From Planctomycetota bacterium (lineage in GTDB: Bacteria > Planctomycetota > Planctomycetia > Gemmatales > Gemmataceae), in contig VGZI01000018.1 in NCBI GenBank assembly GCA_016872605.1, positions 1 through 59,587 of the forward strand: DNA of 59,587 nucleotides, in the 5' to 3' direction. Of this stretch, positions 42,598 through 50,921 are shown piece after piece (the first letter of the stretch is position 1; each line of letters starts with the position of its first letter). The notes beneath the pieces were generated by a model. It saw only the letters and a list, made by a program, of their open reading frames with translations, was not told the DNA's origin and searched no databases. The translations under genes and the position numbers were made by a program.

Positions 42598-43259
42598 CCC
42601 ACCCGTCCGACAACACCTGGGCGCCCGACCCGCAACTTCTGGGCGCATATTTCGACGGCGAATTGGATTCTCGCGACGAAGTCGCCGACCTGCGCGCTCG
42701 CATCGAAGCGTGGCTTGAAGACCATCCGGAAGCAGTCCAGGAGTGGCAGGCGCAGCAACGCCTTCGCGAACTGTGGGACGACACCGCGCCAATTGAACCG
42801 AGCGCCGAAACATGGGACCAGACACTGGATGCCATCGCGACGAAGAGTCGCGAGGCGAAAGCCGCGCCGGCACGGGCATCGGCGTGGGTACCGCTCGGCA
42901 TAGTGGCGGCGGGGATTGTCATGGCCTTCGGGCTTGCCTGGGCGGCCTGGCATTTGACGCAGCGGCCGATCAAGTCAGAAGCCGCGCCACGGGCAGAGGC
43001 GCCAAAGGCGTCACCACGCGAAGCGCCGAATCGCGAGGATGAAGTCTTTCCAGTGGCGACTTCAGAAGAAATCGTGATTCGGCGGATCGAAGGGGCCGAC
43101 ACGGACGTGCTCGTGGTAGGCCGACCGCCCGTCGACGGGCCCATGGAGCTTGCCGCCGTGGAAGATATCCGCGTGATCCGAACCCAATCGACGCCGAACA
43201 ATCAGCGGCCGCCCGCCGTGCGCACCGGTTCGCAACGCCCGATGATCGTCGCCGAGTAG
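42594..43259 (+). CDS. Anti-sigma-like membrane protein
   Basis: 221 residues from ATG 42594 which overlaps the sigma stop by ATGA. Cytoplasmic N-terminus with LLGAYFDGELDSRDEVADLRARIEAWL and acidic helix, reminiscent of an anti-sigma domain (but no HxxxCxxC zinc motif), one membrane helix (residues ~103-123), and a ~100-residue outer part with Ala/Pro linker. Likely holds the ECF sigma at the membrane. TAG stop is the first codon-sized part of a family F repeat (TAGGGTGCGTG). Confidence 0.75.
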   Translation: MTHPSDNTWAPDPQLLGAYFDGELDSRDEVADLRARIEAWLEDHPEAVQEWQAQQRLRELWDDTAPIEPSAETWDQTLDAIATKSREAKAAPARASAWVPLGIVAAGIVMAFGLAWAAWHLTQRPIKSEAAPRAEAPKASPREAPNREDEVFPVATSEEIVIRRIEGADTDVLVVGRPPVDGPMELAAVEDIRVIRTQSTPNNQRPPAVRTGSQRPMIVAE

Positions 43260-43328
43260 GGTGCGTGAAACGCGCTATAGGCACTCACGCACCGCGTGAG
43301 GAATCCGTCACGCGGTGCGTGACGCCTA
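43257..43328. repeat. Family F half plus family G palindrome
   Basis: TAGGGTGCGTGAAACGC begins at the anti-sigma stop codon (43257). Next a near-perfect family G palindrome: TAGGCACTCACGCACCGCGTGA (43278-) and TCACGCGGTGCGTGACGCCTA (ending 43328). A second family G copy is at 45753-45803. Confidence 0.75.
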
Positions 43329-43372
43329 CCGTCAGTGCGTATCAAACACCGTACGCAGCAGAAAGGCAGCCC

Positions 43373-43846
43373 GTGCTTATTCGCATTTTCTCTTGTGTGA
43401 TTCTCTTCGCCAGTTTGGCCGCCACGGCCAGTTCGTGCCCGTGCGACGGCGTGAAAGACCCGGTCAAGGTCACTGTTGTCGTCATCCTGGCGAGCGAGGA
43501 AGGCAGCACGATCGACCCACGTCTCAAAGCGATCGCGCAGGAGGTTCAGAAACTGCATCCGATGCTCAAAAGCTTCACGTTGAAGCATATGGAGAGCAAG
43601 TCGCTCAAACCCGGCGAGAAGGTGTCGATGCCGCTCGTCGAAAATCGCAAGCTGGACATGGTCGTCAAGCACGGGGCGGACAAGGACAACCGGATCAGCT
43701 TGGCGATCCACATTCCAAACGTCATGGGCGAGATCGAGTATCAAACGACTTGCGGAAAGTTCTTGCCCGTCGTCACGCGCAGCAAGACGAAAGCCGGTGA
43801 GCGGCTGATCCTGGCCATTCGCGTGCAGCCATGCCGCGGCGATTGA
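43373..43846 (+). CDS. Exported protein of unknown function
   Basis: 157 residues from a GTG at 43373 (AAAGG upstream). Signal peptide MLIRIFSCVILFASLAATAS followed directly by CPCDG, so either a soluble product cut near Ala19 or an atypical lipoprotein. The mature part, VKDPVKVTVVVILASEEGSTIDPRLKAIAQEVQKLHPML, looks alpha/beta. Two Cys near the end (TTCGKF, QPCRG) may pair with the N-terminal CPC. Not recognised. Follows the anti-sigma gene on the same strand after the repeats. Confidence 0.6.
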   Translation: MLIRIFSCVILFASLAATASSCPCDGVKDPVKVTVVVILASEEGSTIDPRLKAIAQEVQKLHPMLKSFTLKHMESKSLKPGEKVSMPLVENRKLDMVVKHGADKDNRISLAIHIPNVMGEIEYQTTCGKFLPVVTRSKTKAGERLILAIRVQPCRGD

Positions 43847-43854
43847 CCCTTCGC

Positions 43855-44232
43855 TCACGCTTCAGGCTCTGTGGTCCACCACTTCCAACTTATCGCCACT
43901 CCCAGCATGATGCCGATCACGTCGAACCCGACGTCCGACAGCGATCCGCCGCGATGGCACCAAGGCTCGAGAGCCTCCTGCAGCATTTCCGTGCCCCAGG
44001 CGTGCAGCATCAGAAAGAACATCATCAGCCAGCGATAACGCAACGGCGTCCAAACCCATGCCGATAAGACGGCAATCAGAGCGTACACGATCACGTGCAT
44101 GGCTTTGCCGATGATGACTTTGTTGGTCACGATGAAGTCGCTGGCGGGAATGCGCGTCGGTTCGGGGACGGGGTATTGCAGCCCAACCGTCCAAACGATG
44201 ACTACGGCTAACCAGATGAGCCAACGTGTCAC
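43855..44232 (-). CDS. VanZ-like membrane protein
   Basis: 125 residues with about four membrane helices. The VanZ family signature is present: HAWGTEMLQEALEPWCHRGGSLSDVGFDVIGIMLG. VanZ itself gives low-level teicoplanin resistance by an unclear route; most homologs have no known role. Convergent with the exported protein (8-base gap), divergent from the metallophosphoesterase. Confidence 0.8.
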   Translation of the reverse strand: MTRWLIWLAVVIVWTVGLQYPVPEPTRIPASDFIVTNKVIIGKAMHVIVYALIAVLSAWVWTPLRYRWLMMFFLMLHAWGTEMLQEALEPWCHRGGSLSDVGFDVIGIMLGVAISWKWWTTEPEA

Positions 44233-44293
44233 AAAACGTCCTTTGGTTCGATAACCGAGCCGCCGGATGGTATGATATCTCTCCTCACCCTTG

Positions 44294-44328
44294 GAAGCCC
44301 AGGGTCGAGCGGCGCGAGCCCCTGGGAT
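44294..44328. repeat. Partial copy of the GAAGCCCAGGG repeat
   Basis: GAAGCCCAGGG at the left and CCCCTGGG at the right, a short version of the element at 36894-36959. Confidence 0.5.
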
Positions 44329-44340
44329 CGCGATGATAAT

Positions 44341-44358
44341 TTCTCATTTTTTTCACAA
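44341..44358. promoter_or_regulatory. CRP/FNR-like operator, variant
   Basis: TTCTCA-T6-TCACAA matches TTGTGA-N6-TCACAA at 10 of 12 outer positions, with the same T6 spacer as the perfect copy at 58058. Its centre is 86 bases upstream of the metallophosphoesterase ATG, almost the same distance (85) as the 53859 copy has to its gene. Confidence 0.5.
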
Positions 44359-44435
44359 TTTCTCCGTGCACTCGGTCCCATCGACAACTACCTTATCTTG
44401 ATCAAAGTGCGAGTAGTCACTCCAAAGAGGCAAAC

Positions 44436-45725
44436 ATGAAGCGCATCGTGCTGGCGATTCTCGTGGTCGGTTTGGTCATCGGCGCGGTCGCAATCTCCGG
44501 CGGCCAAAAGCAGCCGACCAAGGCCGAATTGCAAATCGACGTTGAGAACCGCAATCCCTGGACCCACCTTCGCCTCAATAATGCTGCCGAGAATTTCCAA
44601 TTCGTCGTTGTCAGCGATCGCACCGGAGGCAACCGCGGGCGAATCTTCTCTCAAGCCGTCGAACAGATCAATTTGCTGCAGCCGACCTTCGTCGTCTGCG
44701 TCGGCGATCTCATTCAGGGCTACACCAAGGACCAGCCGAGACTCGCGTCCGAGTGGAAGGAATTCCAAACGTACACCAGCAAGCTGCAGATGCCATTCTT
44801 CTACGTCCCGGGCAACCATGATGTCGCCAACCCGATCGAAACCGATGTCTGGAAAGAACGCTTTGGCCGAGCGTACTACCACTTCCTCTACAAGGATACG
44901 CTGTTCCTCGCCGTCAATTCGGACGATCCCAACGAAGAGAAGGCCAAGGGAAAAATCAGCCCGGAGCAGATCGAGTATTTCCAGAAAGTGCTGAAGGAAA
45001 ACACGAATGTGCGCTGGACCTTCGTGATGCTTCACAAGCCGCTATGGACCCAAGACAACCTCGACACCAATGGCTGGCTTGACATGGAAAAAGCCCTGCA
45101 CGGACGAAAGTACACCGTGTTCTGCGGGCACGTTCACCGGTATCAAAAGTTCGTTCGCCAGGGGATGAGCTACTACCAACTCGCGACGACCGGAGGCGGC
45201 AGCCGATTGCGCGGCCTGCGCTATGGAGAGCTCGACCACATCACCTGGGTCACGGTGAAAAAGGACGCCGACCCAATTATTGCCAATTTGGCGCTCGACG
45301 GAATCTATCCGGAGAGCCTCAAGCCGATCGTCACCGACGAACCGGGTGTGCCGATCTACAACCGGAAGCCGGTGCAGCCGGTCCGCGGGACGGTGATGCT
45401 CGACGGCGCGCCTGCGGTCAATGTGCAACTCATCTTCTGGCGGCCCGATACGAACGACAAGGAAGGCAAGAAGGGCATTCGCGTCACCGATGCGTTCGTC
45501 GAGCCCGACGGCACGTATCAAGCGTCAACCTACCTTCGCGACGATGGTCTGGAAGCCGGCGCATACCGAGTCACCGCGACCCTGCGCGTGCCCTACTTCG
45601 AGCCGTCCGGCAAACTGGGCAAGAATCTGCTGCCCGATCGTTACGCCACCTATCAATCGACCGAATTGCGCGTGACCGTCAAAACCGGCACGAACAACGT
45701 CGACTTCCAGCTGACGTCCAAGTAG
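44436..45725 (+). CDS. Exported metallophosphoesterase with C-terminal regulatory-like domain
   Basis: 429 residues, GAGG upstream of the ATG. N-terminal uncleaved or cleaved signal (IVLAILVVGLVIGAVA). Metal motifs: VSDRTG (usual D-x-H replaced), GDLIQG, GNHD, MLHKPLW, GHVH. The first motif has no His, an oddity that could change metal binding. A ~110-residue C-terminal beta domain (GTVMLDGAPAVNVQLIFWRP... GAYRVTATL) resembles carboxypeptidase regulatory-like sandwiches. Probably a periplasmic phosphodiesterase. It has the CRP/FNR-like variant site upstream. Confidence 0.8.
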   Translation: MKRIVLAILVVGLVIGAVAISGGQKQPTKAELQIDVENRNPWTHLRLNNAAENFQFVVVSDRTGGNRGRIFSQAVEQINLLQPTFVVCVGDLIQGYTKDQPRLASEWKEFQTYTSKLQMPFFYVPGNHDVANPIETDVWKERFGRAYYHFLYKDTLFLAVNSDDPNEEKAKGKISPEQIEYFQKVLKENTNVRWTFVMLHKPLWTQDNLDTNGWLDMEKALHGRKYTVFCGHVHRYQKFVRQGMSYYQLATTGGGSRLRGLRYGELDHITWVTVKKDADPIIANLALDGIYPESLKPIVTDEPGVPIYNRKPVQPVRGTVMLDGAPAVNVQLIFWRPDTNDKEGKKGIRVTDAFVEPDGTYQASTYLRDDGLEAGAYRVTATLRVPYFEPSGKLGKNLLPDRYATYQSTELRVTVKTGTNNVDFQLTSK

Positions 45726-45752
45726 CACGCGCACCTTACTGTCGCGATCACC

Positions 45753-45803
45753 GTAGGCCTTACGCTCCGCTTGAGGATTCCTCACGCGGAGCGTGAGACC
45801 TAC
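45753..45803. repeat. Family G inverted repeat
   Basis: GTAGGCCTTACGCTCCGC (45753-45770) and GCGGAGCGTGAGACCTAC (45786-45803), 16 of 18 paired, in the gap between convergent genes. Same family as 43278-43328. Confidence 0.8.
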
Positions 45804-45885
45804 CGACATCACCCAGTAAACGACCAGACCCACGGCGGGCGGGCCGTGGGTCCGGAAGTGGGAAGCGTTCCCAGGGGATGGTCTC

Positions 45886-48366
45886 TTACGGACGCATCGA
45901 CGCCACGTCGGGTTGGAGCATTTCGATGCCGCGCACCACGCTCGGCGTCGGCGCAATCGGACGAAACGCGGCTCGCGGTTCCAGGTCAACGGGTCGGGCT
46001 GCATCGGGTTGACGCAAACGCAGTGGCGTCAGCAGCACGCCGATGTCCAATAGGCTCGGCGTCGTGTCCGGTTTCATTGCCGGCGCTGGCGCGATCGGCG
46101 GTCTGTTCTCAATCTGCGGGAACATCGCCGGCGCCGATGGCCTTGATGGCGCATTGCCCGGCACGAACTTGAGCGGCTTCTCTTCCTCCCGCGACGGCGC
46201 CCAATTCTCATCGAACGACGACACCGGCTTCGGCGAGAACTTCCATGGCATTTCGTGCTTCGCCGGCACCACGCGGTGCTTCAATTCCACCGCGGCGTCT
46301 TCGATCGGCAGCGGTCTGTCAAGGTCCTTCGGCGTCTCCAGCTTCTGGGCCGCTAGCCGTCCGGGATGATACACCGCATTGGGCCGCTCACGCACGATGA
46401 TCGACTTGGTCCGCTCTTTCTCGTACTCGACGGCACGGACCTGGGCACACTCCGGCAACGCGCCTTCGCTGATATGAACGTTGTTGTAACGCAGAATCGT
46501 TCCTTTTGCCCATTCGAGCTTGGCCAGCGTGCTGTTGTATTGAGCGATGGCTTCATACTCTTTGACGAGCGCGGAAGCGTAGCGACGCTGAGCTTCGAGG
46601 AACGCCAGATCGCCGAACGTGATCTTACCGGCGCTGACTTGATCCATGCGCGTCTTGAGGCTATCGAGGTAACCGAGCCGTTCCATGCGGGTAATCTTGA
46701 TCAACTCATACCAGCGATCAAGCAAAGCAGCCTGCTCGGCCACGGTGCGCGTGGCTTTGTCTTCCTGATCTTTGAGCAACAGGTAGGCCTGCGTCAGCTG
46801 CAATCGTGCAGCGCGGACGGCGGCGAACTCGGCTCGGTAGCCGAGCGGGATGTTGAGGTTCAAACCGAGCTGCCAATCGAGCAGGTGGGTGTTCATGAGC
46901 GACTTGTAGGCGTTGGAGGGGAACGTGCTGCCGCCGGAGTCGAAGGTCCCGTTGCCTGTCAGCGTGTTGCCCATGCCGAACGGTTCGACCCGGGCATAAG
47001 CGCGCAGGTCGGGTTTGATGCTGTTTTTCTGAATCGACAGCAAGTATTGGTGATAGCGGAGGTTGTCGCGCGCCAGCTGAATTTCGGGGCGGAGATTGAT
47101 CGCATCCTCGACGCTTGTTTTCCATTCGGGCCTGAACTCGGCAACGGTGGGGGGCGTGATCGGAACGAGCCGGCTGCCATCTTCGACTGGAAAGCCAAGG
47201 ATGCCGCGCAGGTTGCGCTCCGCGGTCAGCACCTCATCCAGCGCCTTGAGCCGCTCGCCGCGGAACTCCTGGTACTGGCCCAGCACTTGATAGTACTTGT
47301 CGGGGTCAAGCCGGCCGGCCTTGAATTGGCTGTAGTTGTCCTGCCAGGCCTTGTGCATGATGCGCATGTTCTCTTCGAAGGCGTAGAGCGTGCCATACTT
47401 GTTGTAAAGGTTCCAATAAGCGACTTCGACCTGAAGCAACAGGGCATGCACGTTGCGTTCGAATTCGGTGCGGGCTTGGTCGAAGCGCAGCTTGGAGATC
47501 AGGATGCCTTCGTTTTGCCGATCGACAAAAGAGCTGACCGCATTCTGGTGGTTGCTGAATGCGCTGAAAGCCGTATTGCCCACGAGCCCCTGTCCGATCG
47601 GGCTGGGGAAGCGCGGCAGCAGCTGGTTGATCTCGACGCCCCAGTCCTTCCACAACGGCTGTTCGATGCCCAGGCTGACGCGGGCGGCCCACTGCGGATT
47701 GAGCGGACCGAACGCGAACGGGTTGTTTTGCGCGTTGCTCAGCAAGCGATAGTCGTTCAAGAACGACAGCTCCGCCACGCCGCCGGTCGGCAAGCCCTTG
47801 ACCAGCGACGTCTGCATGCCCCAGGTTTGGCCCGCGACGGAGCCAAGATAGCCGGGGAAGTTGATTGTGCCGGGAATACCGTCAGTGTTGACCCAGTTGA
47901 GGTTGGTGGCCCAGACCGGGTCAAAACGAGCGAAGGCGGCTTCCACAACGGCGCTGCTGATCGCTGGATTAAGCGCCAAGACACGGATGCGTTCCGTCTG
48001 CGAATTGTACGAGGACGGCGATTGCGCGGACACCATGTTATCATCCACGCGTCCCGATCCGGTCCCCGTACGGCTGCTGACGTGGCCGTTCTCCAAGGCG
48101 ATGGCGACGGCCTCTTGCAACGACAGATAACGAGCGGGACGTTCGGCCTGGCTGACGGTGGCGGGCATCGGCGTGAGCGAACCAATCGGCGTCGTGATCG
48201 GCGTGTGATCGTTTTCGAGATTGCGAGGCAGGCTGACGTGTGCGTCCTGGTACATCTCCTTGGTCATGAAGGTCGGTTGACAGCCGACCAATGTCGCCAA
48301 GGCGACAGCAAACATCGCGCATACCGCGACCCCTTTGCGGATCGCCGTTGCCAATTCGCGTTTCAT
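45886..48366 (-). CDS. TolC-family outer-membrane efflux lipoprotein with long C-terminal tail
   Basis: 826 residues from ATG 48366 (GAGGTG upstream). Lipobox-like LATLVGCQ near residue 29 suggests a lipoprotein. Two OEP repeats: the first includes QAVAIALENG-like SLQEAVAIALENG and ALNPAISSAVVEAAFARFDP; the second INLRPEIQLARDNLRYHQYLLSIQKNS and AAVRAARLQLTQAYLLLKDQED. A ~190-residue Pro-rich tail (from LPECAQVRAVEYE) with no fold is unusual. TolC proteins form trimeric exit ducts for tripartite pumps; here no membrane-fusion or pump gene is adjacent. Convergent with the metallophosphoesterase gene. Confidence 0.88.
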   Translation of the reverse strand: MKRELATAIRKGVAVCAMFAVALATLVGCQPTFMTKEMYQDAHVSLPRNLENDHTPITTPIGSLTPMPATVSQAERPARYLSLQEAVAIALENGHVSSRTGTGSGRVDDNMVSAQSPSSYNSQTERIRVLALNPAISSAVVEAAFARFDPVWATNLNWVNTDGIPGTINFPGYLGSVAGQTWGMQTSLVKGLPTGGVAELSFLNDYRLLSNAQNNPFAFGPLNPQWAARVSLGIEQPLWKDWGVEINQLLPRFPSPIGQGLVGNTAFSAFSNHQNAVSSFVDRQNEGILISKLRFDQARTEFERNVHALLLQVEVAYWNLYNKYGTLYAFEENMRIMHKAWQDNYSQFKAGRLDPDKYYQVLGQYQEFRGERLKALDEVLTAERNLRGILGFPVEDGSRLVPITPPTVAEFRPEWKTSVEDAINLRPEIQLARDNLRYHQYLLSIQKNSIKPDLRAYARVEPFGMGNTLTGNGTFDSGGSTFPSNAYKSLMNTHLLDWQLGLNLNIPLGYRAEFAAVRAARLQLTQAYLLLKDQEDKATRTVAEQAALLDRWYELIKITRMERLGYLDSLKTRMDQVSAGKITFGDLAFLEAQRRYASALVKEYEAIAQYNSTLAKLEWAKGTILRYNNVHISEGALPECAQVRAVEYEKERTKSIIVRERPNAVYHPGRLAAQKLETPKDLDRPLPIEDAAVELKHRVVPAKHEMPWKFSPKPVSSFDENWAPSREEEKPLKFVPGNAPSRPSAPAMFPQIENRPPIAPAPAMKPDTTPSLLDIGVLLTPLRLRQPDAARPVDLEPRAAFRPIAPTPSVVRGIEMLQPDVASMRP

Positions 48367-48522
48367 TCGCCACCTCAATCGTCACGAGGTGCGCTTCCAT
48401 CCCCATGGTCGCGCTACTTCGGGGCGCAGATTGCACCCGGTAGTTCCGTTATCGGCAGCGACTGGATGATAAATCAGGAAAAATTTGCCGGTTGTGCGGA
48501 TAATGCGGGCGCTTCCGATGTA

Positions 48523-48575
48523 GGGTGCGTGAAACGCACCACGAGTGGCTTCAAACGGTGCGTTTCACGCACCCG
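48523..48575. repeat. Family F inverted repeat overlapping the DUF962 stop
   Basis: GGGTGCGTGAAACGCACC (48523-48540) and GGTGCGTTTCACGCACCC (48558-48575), perfect 18-nt arms. The right arm overlaps the end of the DUF962 gene and supplies its TGA (48565-48567) plus the last two residues. Confidence 0.85.
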
Positions 48576-48912
48576 ACGCGGTTTCCGGAGGCGGCGAGTC
48601 CTGCGGCGGTTTCTCATAGTACGGCGAAATGGACACACAAGGCAAACCGAACAATCCCTTGATCGCGGCCCATTCTCCCAGGTCGTTGCCCTCAATGAGA
48701 TGCCCGATCCATTGCAACAGATATCCCAAGACAAACGCGGCGACGCCCCAGTACCACTCTTCCCAAGGCCACCAGAAGAACAGAAACACGCCGGCGAAGG
48801 CCAGCGGGATGCCAACGAAGTGAATGCCGCGGTTGAACGGATGCTGATGCCGTTCCAGCCAGTTGTAAAGCGCCTGTCGCAAAGGCCGGCGCTGAAAGAA
48901 ACCTTCGCTCAT
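48565..48912 (-). CDS. DUF962/Mpo1-like membrane protein
   Basis: 115 residues from ATG 48912. Family motifs: YNWLERHQHPFNRGIHFVGIPLAFAG (His and Asn-Arg) and WIGHLIEGND. Three or four membrane helices. Yeast Mpo1 is a 2-hydroxy fatty-acid dioxygenase; bacterial members are not studied. Upstream frame to 49041 is open but the ATG at 48912 begins the conserved part. Stop is inside a family F repeat. Confidence 0.82.
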   Translation of the reverse strand: MSEGFFQRRPLRQALYNWLERHQHPFNRGIHFVGIPLAFAGVFLFFWWPWEEWYWGVAAFVLGYLLQWIGHLIEGNDLGEWAAIKGLFGLPCVSISPYYEKPPQDSPPPETASGA

Positions 48913-48972
48913 CGTCGTCGCTCGGTGATTTTCTTGTAAATGTACCTTGCCAGCCCGGAGCGCTTCCCGCCC

Positions 48973-49028
48973 GCCGCTTGCGGCTTCGAGCCCGCACGGC
49001 GCGACGTGAGCGCGAAGCCGCAAGCGGC
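48973..49028. repeat. Family D palindrome
   Basis: GCCGCTTGCGGCTTCGAG and CGCGAAGCCGCAAGCGGC, in the divergent gap before the SRPBCC gene. Best-conserved of three copies. Confidence 0.8.
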
Positions 49029-49064
49029 AAGCTGGTAGCATGAAGCCTATGAATCGAGGCTGCC

Positions 49065-49598
49065 ATGGACGATATCTGGATTTGGATTCTTGTCAGTGTC
49101 GGCATCGTCGCCGGCGCGCTGGTAATGATGTACGTGGTCGGTTATTTCTTGCCGGCCGACCATGAAGTCTCGCGAACGATTACGCTCAAGCAGCAGCTCG
49201 ACGTCGTTTGGCAAGTCATCACCGACTTCGCCAACATGCCGAGTTGGCATAAGGATGTCGTCAAGGTCGAACGTCTGCCGGACAAGAATGGACATGAGGT
49301 CTGGAAGGAGACGCAAGCCGGTGATTTCGTGATGAGTCTGGAAACCACCGAATCGACTCCGCCGACGCGGCTGGTCCGCACCATTGCCGACGACGGAGGC
49401 GCATTCACCGGCCGCTGGGAGTTTGTGCTGACGGCAATGGAAGGCGGCTGCACGCTGTCCATTACCGAGTTCGGCGAAGTAGCGAACCCCTTCTTCCGCT
49501 TCATGTTCCGCATGTTCATGAAGCCGGAGTATTACTTGGAGAGGTATTTGAACGCGCTAGAGGCGAGATTCGCGGATGCGCCGACGGAAAAGAAATAA
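49065..49598 (+). CDS. SRPBCC-domain protein with N-terminal membrane helix
   Basis: 177 residues. A single helix (residues 5-28, WIWILVSVGIVAGALVMMYVVG) then a START-like SRPBCC fold: REVSRTITLKQQLDVVWQVITDFANMPSWHKDVV, WKETQAGDF, and TLSITEFGEVANPFFRF. The fold binds a hydrophobic ligand; none is known. ATG at 49065. Confidence 0.8.
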   Translation: MDDIWIWILVSVGIVAGALVMMYVVGYFLPADHEVSRTITLKQQLDVVWQVITDFANMPSWHKDVVKVERLPDKNGHEVWKETQAGDFVMSLETTESTPPTRLVRTIADDGGAFTGRWEFVLTAMEGGCTLSITEFGEVANPFFRFMFRMFMKPEYYLERYLNALEARFADAPTEKK

Positions 49599-49674
49599 CC
49601 GCGTTCATGTTTGGATTCCCGTCGCGCACCAAAGGCTTGCAGCACTACCATAAACGCGGCGAGAAGCCCAATGT

Positions 49675-50361
49675 ATGCAGACGGCGGCTTTTGTGAGCGT
49701 CTCGATCATCATTCCGACGTGGAACGAAGCGCCGAACATCGCGGCGACAATTGCCGACCTGCGCACGCAGACTCCGCATGAGATTATCGTCGTAGACGGC
49801 GGCTCGACCGATGACACCATCGAGCAAGCGCAGTCGGCCGACCGGGTCCTCGTCGCGGAACCGGGCCGGGCGTTTCAGATGAACGCCGGCGCCGAAGCCG
49901 CCATGGGAGACAAGCTGCTCTTTCTGCACGCGGATTGTCGACTCGAACGCGGAGGCATTCGCGCCATCGAGCGCACGTTCCATCGGCCCACGATTCTGGC
50001 GGGTTGTTTTTCCATGCGGGTCGACGCCGAGGGGTGGGGCTTTCGCTCGATCGACGCCTGCGCTACCGCGCGGGTTCGTTTCACCGGAATCGTCTACGGC
50101 GATCAGGGGTTATTTCTGCGCAAAAGCGATTTTTTTCGACTCGGCGGCTTTCCGCGCATTCGCTTCATGGAAGATATCTTTTTCAGCCAACGTTTGAATG
50201 GTCGAGTGGTCGTGGTCAATGAAAAGATCTTCGTGTCGCCCCGGCGCTGGCAGAAGGTGGGGCTGATTGCGCAGACTCTTACCAATTGGACACTCACAGC
50301 GATGGCGCTCGCCGGCGTTTCACCGGACCGTCTGGCCGAGTATTATCCGCGCGTGCGCTGA
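49675..50361 (+). CDS. Glycosyltransferase family 2 (TIGR04283-type)
   Basis: 228 residues; no strong ribosome site. GT-A fold: SIIIPTWNEAPNIAATI, HEIIVVDGGSTDDT, LLFLHADCRL (metal DxD-like) and the YGDQGLFLRKSDFF acceptor motif, ending with the hydrophobic LTNWTLTAMALAGV. Members of the rSAM/selenodomain-associated transferase 2 set look like this; the sugar and acceptor are unknown. Confidence 0.82.
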   Translation: MQTAAFVSVSIIIPTWNEAPNIAATIADLRTQTPHEIIVVDGGSTDDTIEQAQSADRVLVAEPGRAFQMNAGAEAAMGDKLLFLHADCRLERGGIRAIERTFHRPTILAGCFSMRVDAEGWGFRSIDACATARVRFTGIVYGDQGLFLRKSDFFRLGGFPRIRFMEDIFFSQRLNGRVVVVNEKIFVSPRRWQKVGLIAQTLTNWTLTAMALAGVSPDRLAEYYPRVR

Positions 50362-50388
50362 TTGCTTGAGTATCGCTAGCTGCATGAC

Positions 50389-50460
50389 TGTGGGGCACGT
50401 TTTGAACGTGCCACAAGACATGCGTTTCCAAGCAATGGCACGTCAAAACCGTGCCCCACA
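50389..50460. repeat. Palindrome with GTGGGGCACG arms
   Basis: 25-nt arms 50389-50413 and 50436-50460, with TGTGGGGCACG and its complement CGTGCCCCACA at the tips; each half is itself palindromic (GGCACGTTTTGAACGTGCC). It separates convergent genes. Confidence 0.75.
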
Positions 50461-50508
50461 GGCATTCCCGAATAGCTCTGTTTCGCGCTCACTATGTCGG
50501 ATCTTAGT

Positions 50509-50807
50509 TTACTTCGCTCCGCGCTCAGCGCGTTCACGGGCTTCCAACTCGATAATGGCTTTTTCCAGGGCTCTACGTTCGTTTTCCTGAATTTCCTTTG
50601 CTCGTTCGTCTACTTGTCGCTCGCGATCTCTTTTTCTACCATCGCCCCGATTTTCTAGTGTAGATACGATTGAGCCGATTACACAAAGAAGTGCAAGAAT
50701 AATGACGAGAATCGCGCCACCCGAAAGCTTCCAGACCCCGACGGAGGAATTGGTCTCATCGTGCTCCGTCCGTTGATCCTTCGATTTTGGCTTGTCTTTT
50801 TTTTCAT
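50509..50807 (-). pseudogene. Small single-helix membrane protein, frameshifted at an A8 tract
   Basis: After ATG 50807 the frame closes after about 40 codons, but one base over there is a clear protein up to 50509: KDKPKSKDQRTEHDE, a membrane helix (GGAILVIILALLCVIGSIV) and a highly charged coiled-coil tail (DERAKEIQENERRALEKAIIELEARER). The two frames join if the run of eight A right after ATG (plus T8, 50797-50804) had nine, giving MKKKDKPK. So a missing A, or polymerase slippage on A8, could make the full 99-residue protein. Not a recognised family; only the helix and coil are clear. Confidence 0.6.
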
Positions 50808-50921
50808 GGCTTCAACACCGCGACGCCGCACAGCTGGCGGGTGAAAAGATCGGGCCACAACTGGTCAGCAATTTCACCGTCACTTTTTCGGTGCCGAGTC
50901 AGAGGCAACTTCAATATTGCG

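Noticed and set aside
46366..48939. 857-residue plus-strand open frame
   Set aside because: It is the shadow of the TolC gene; no domain or ribosome site supports it.
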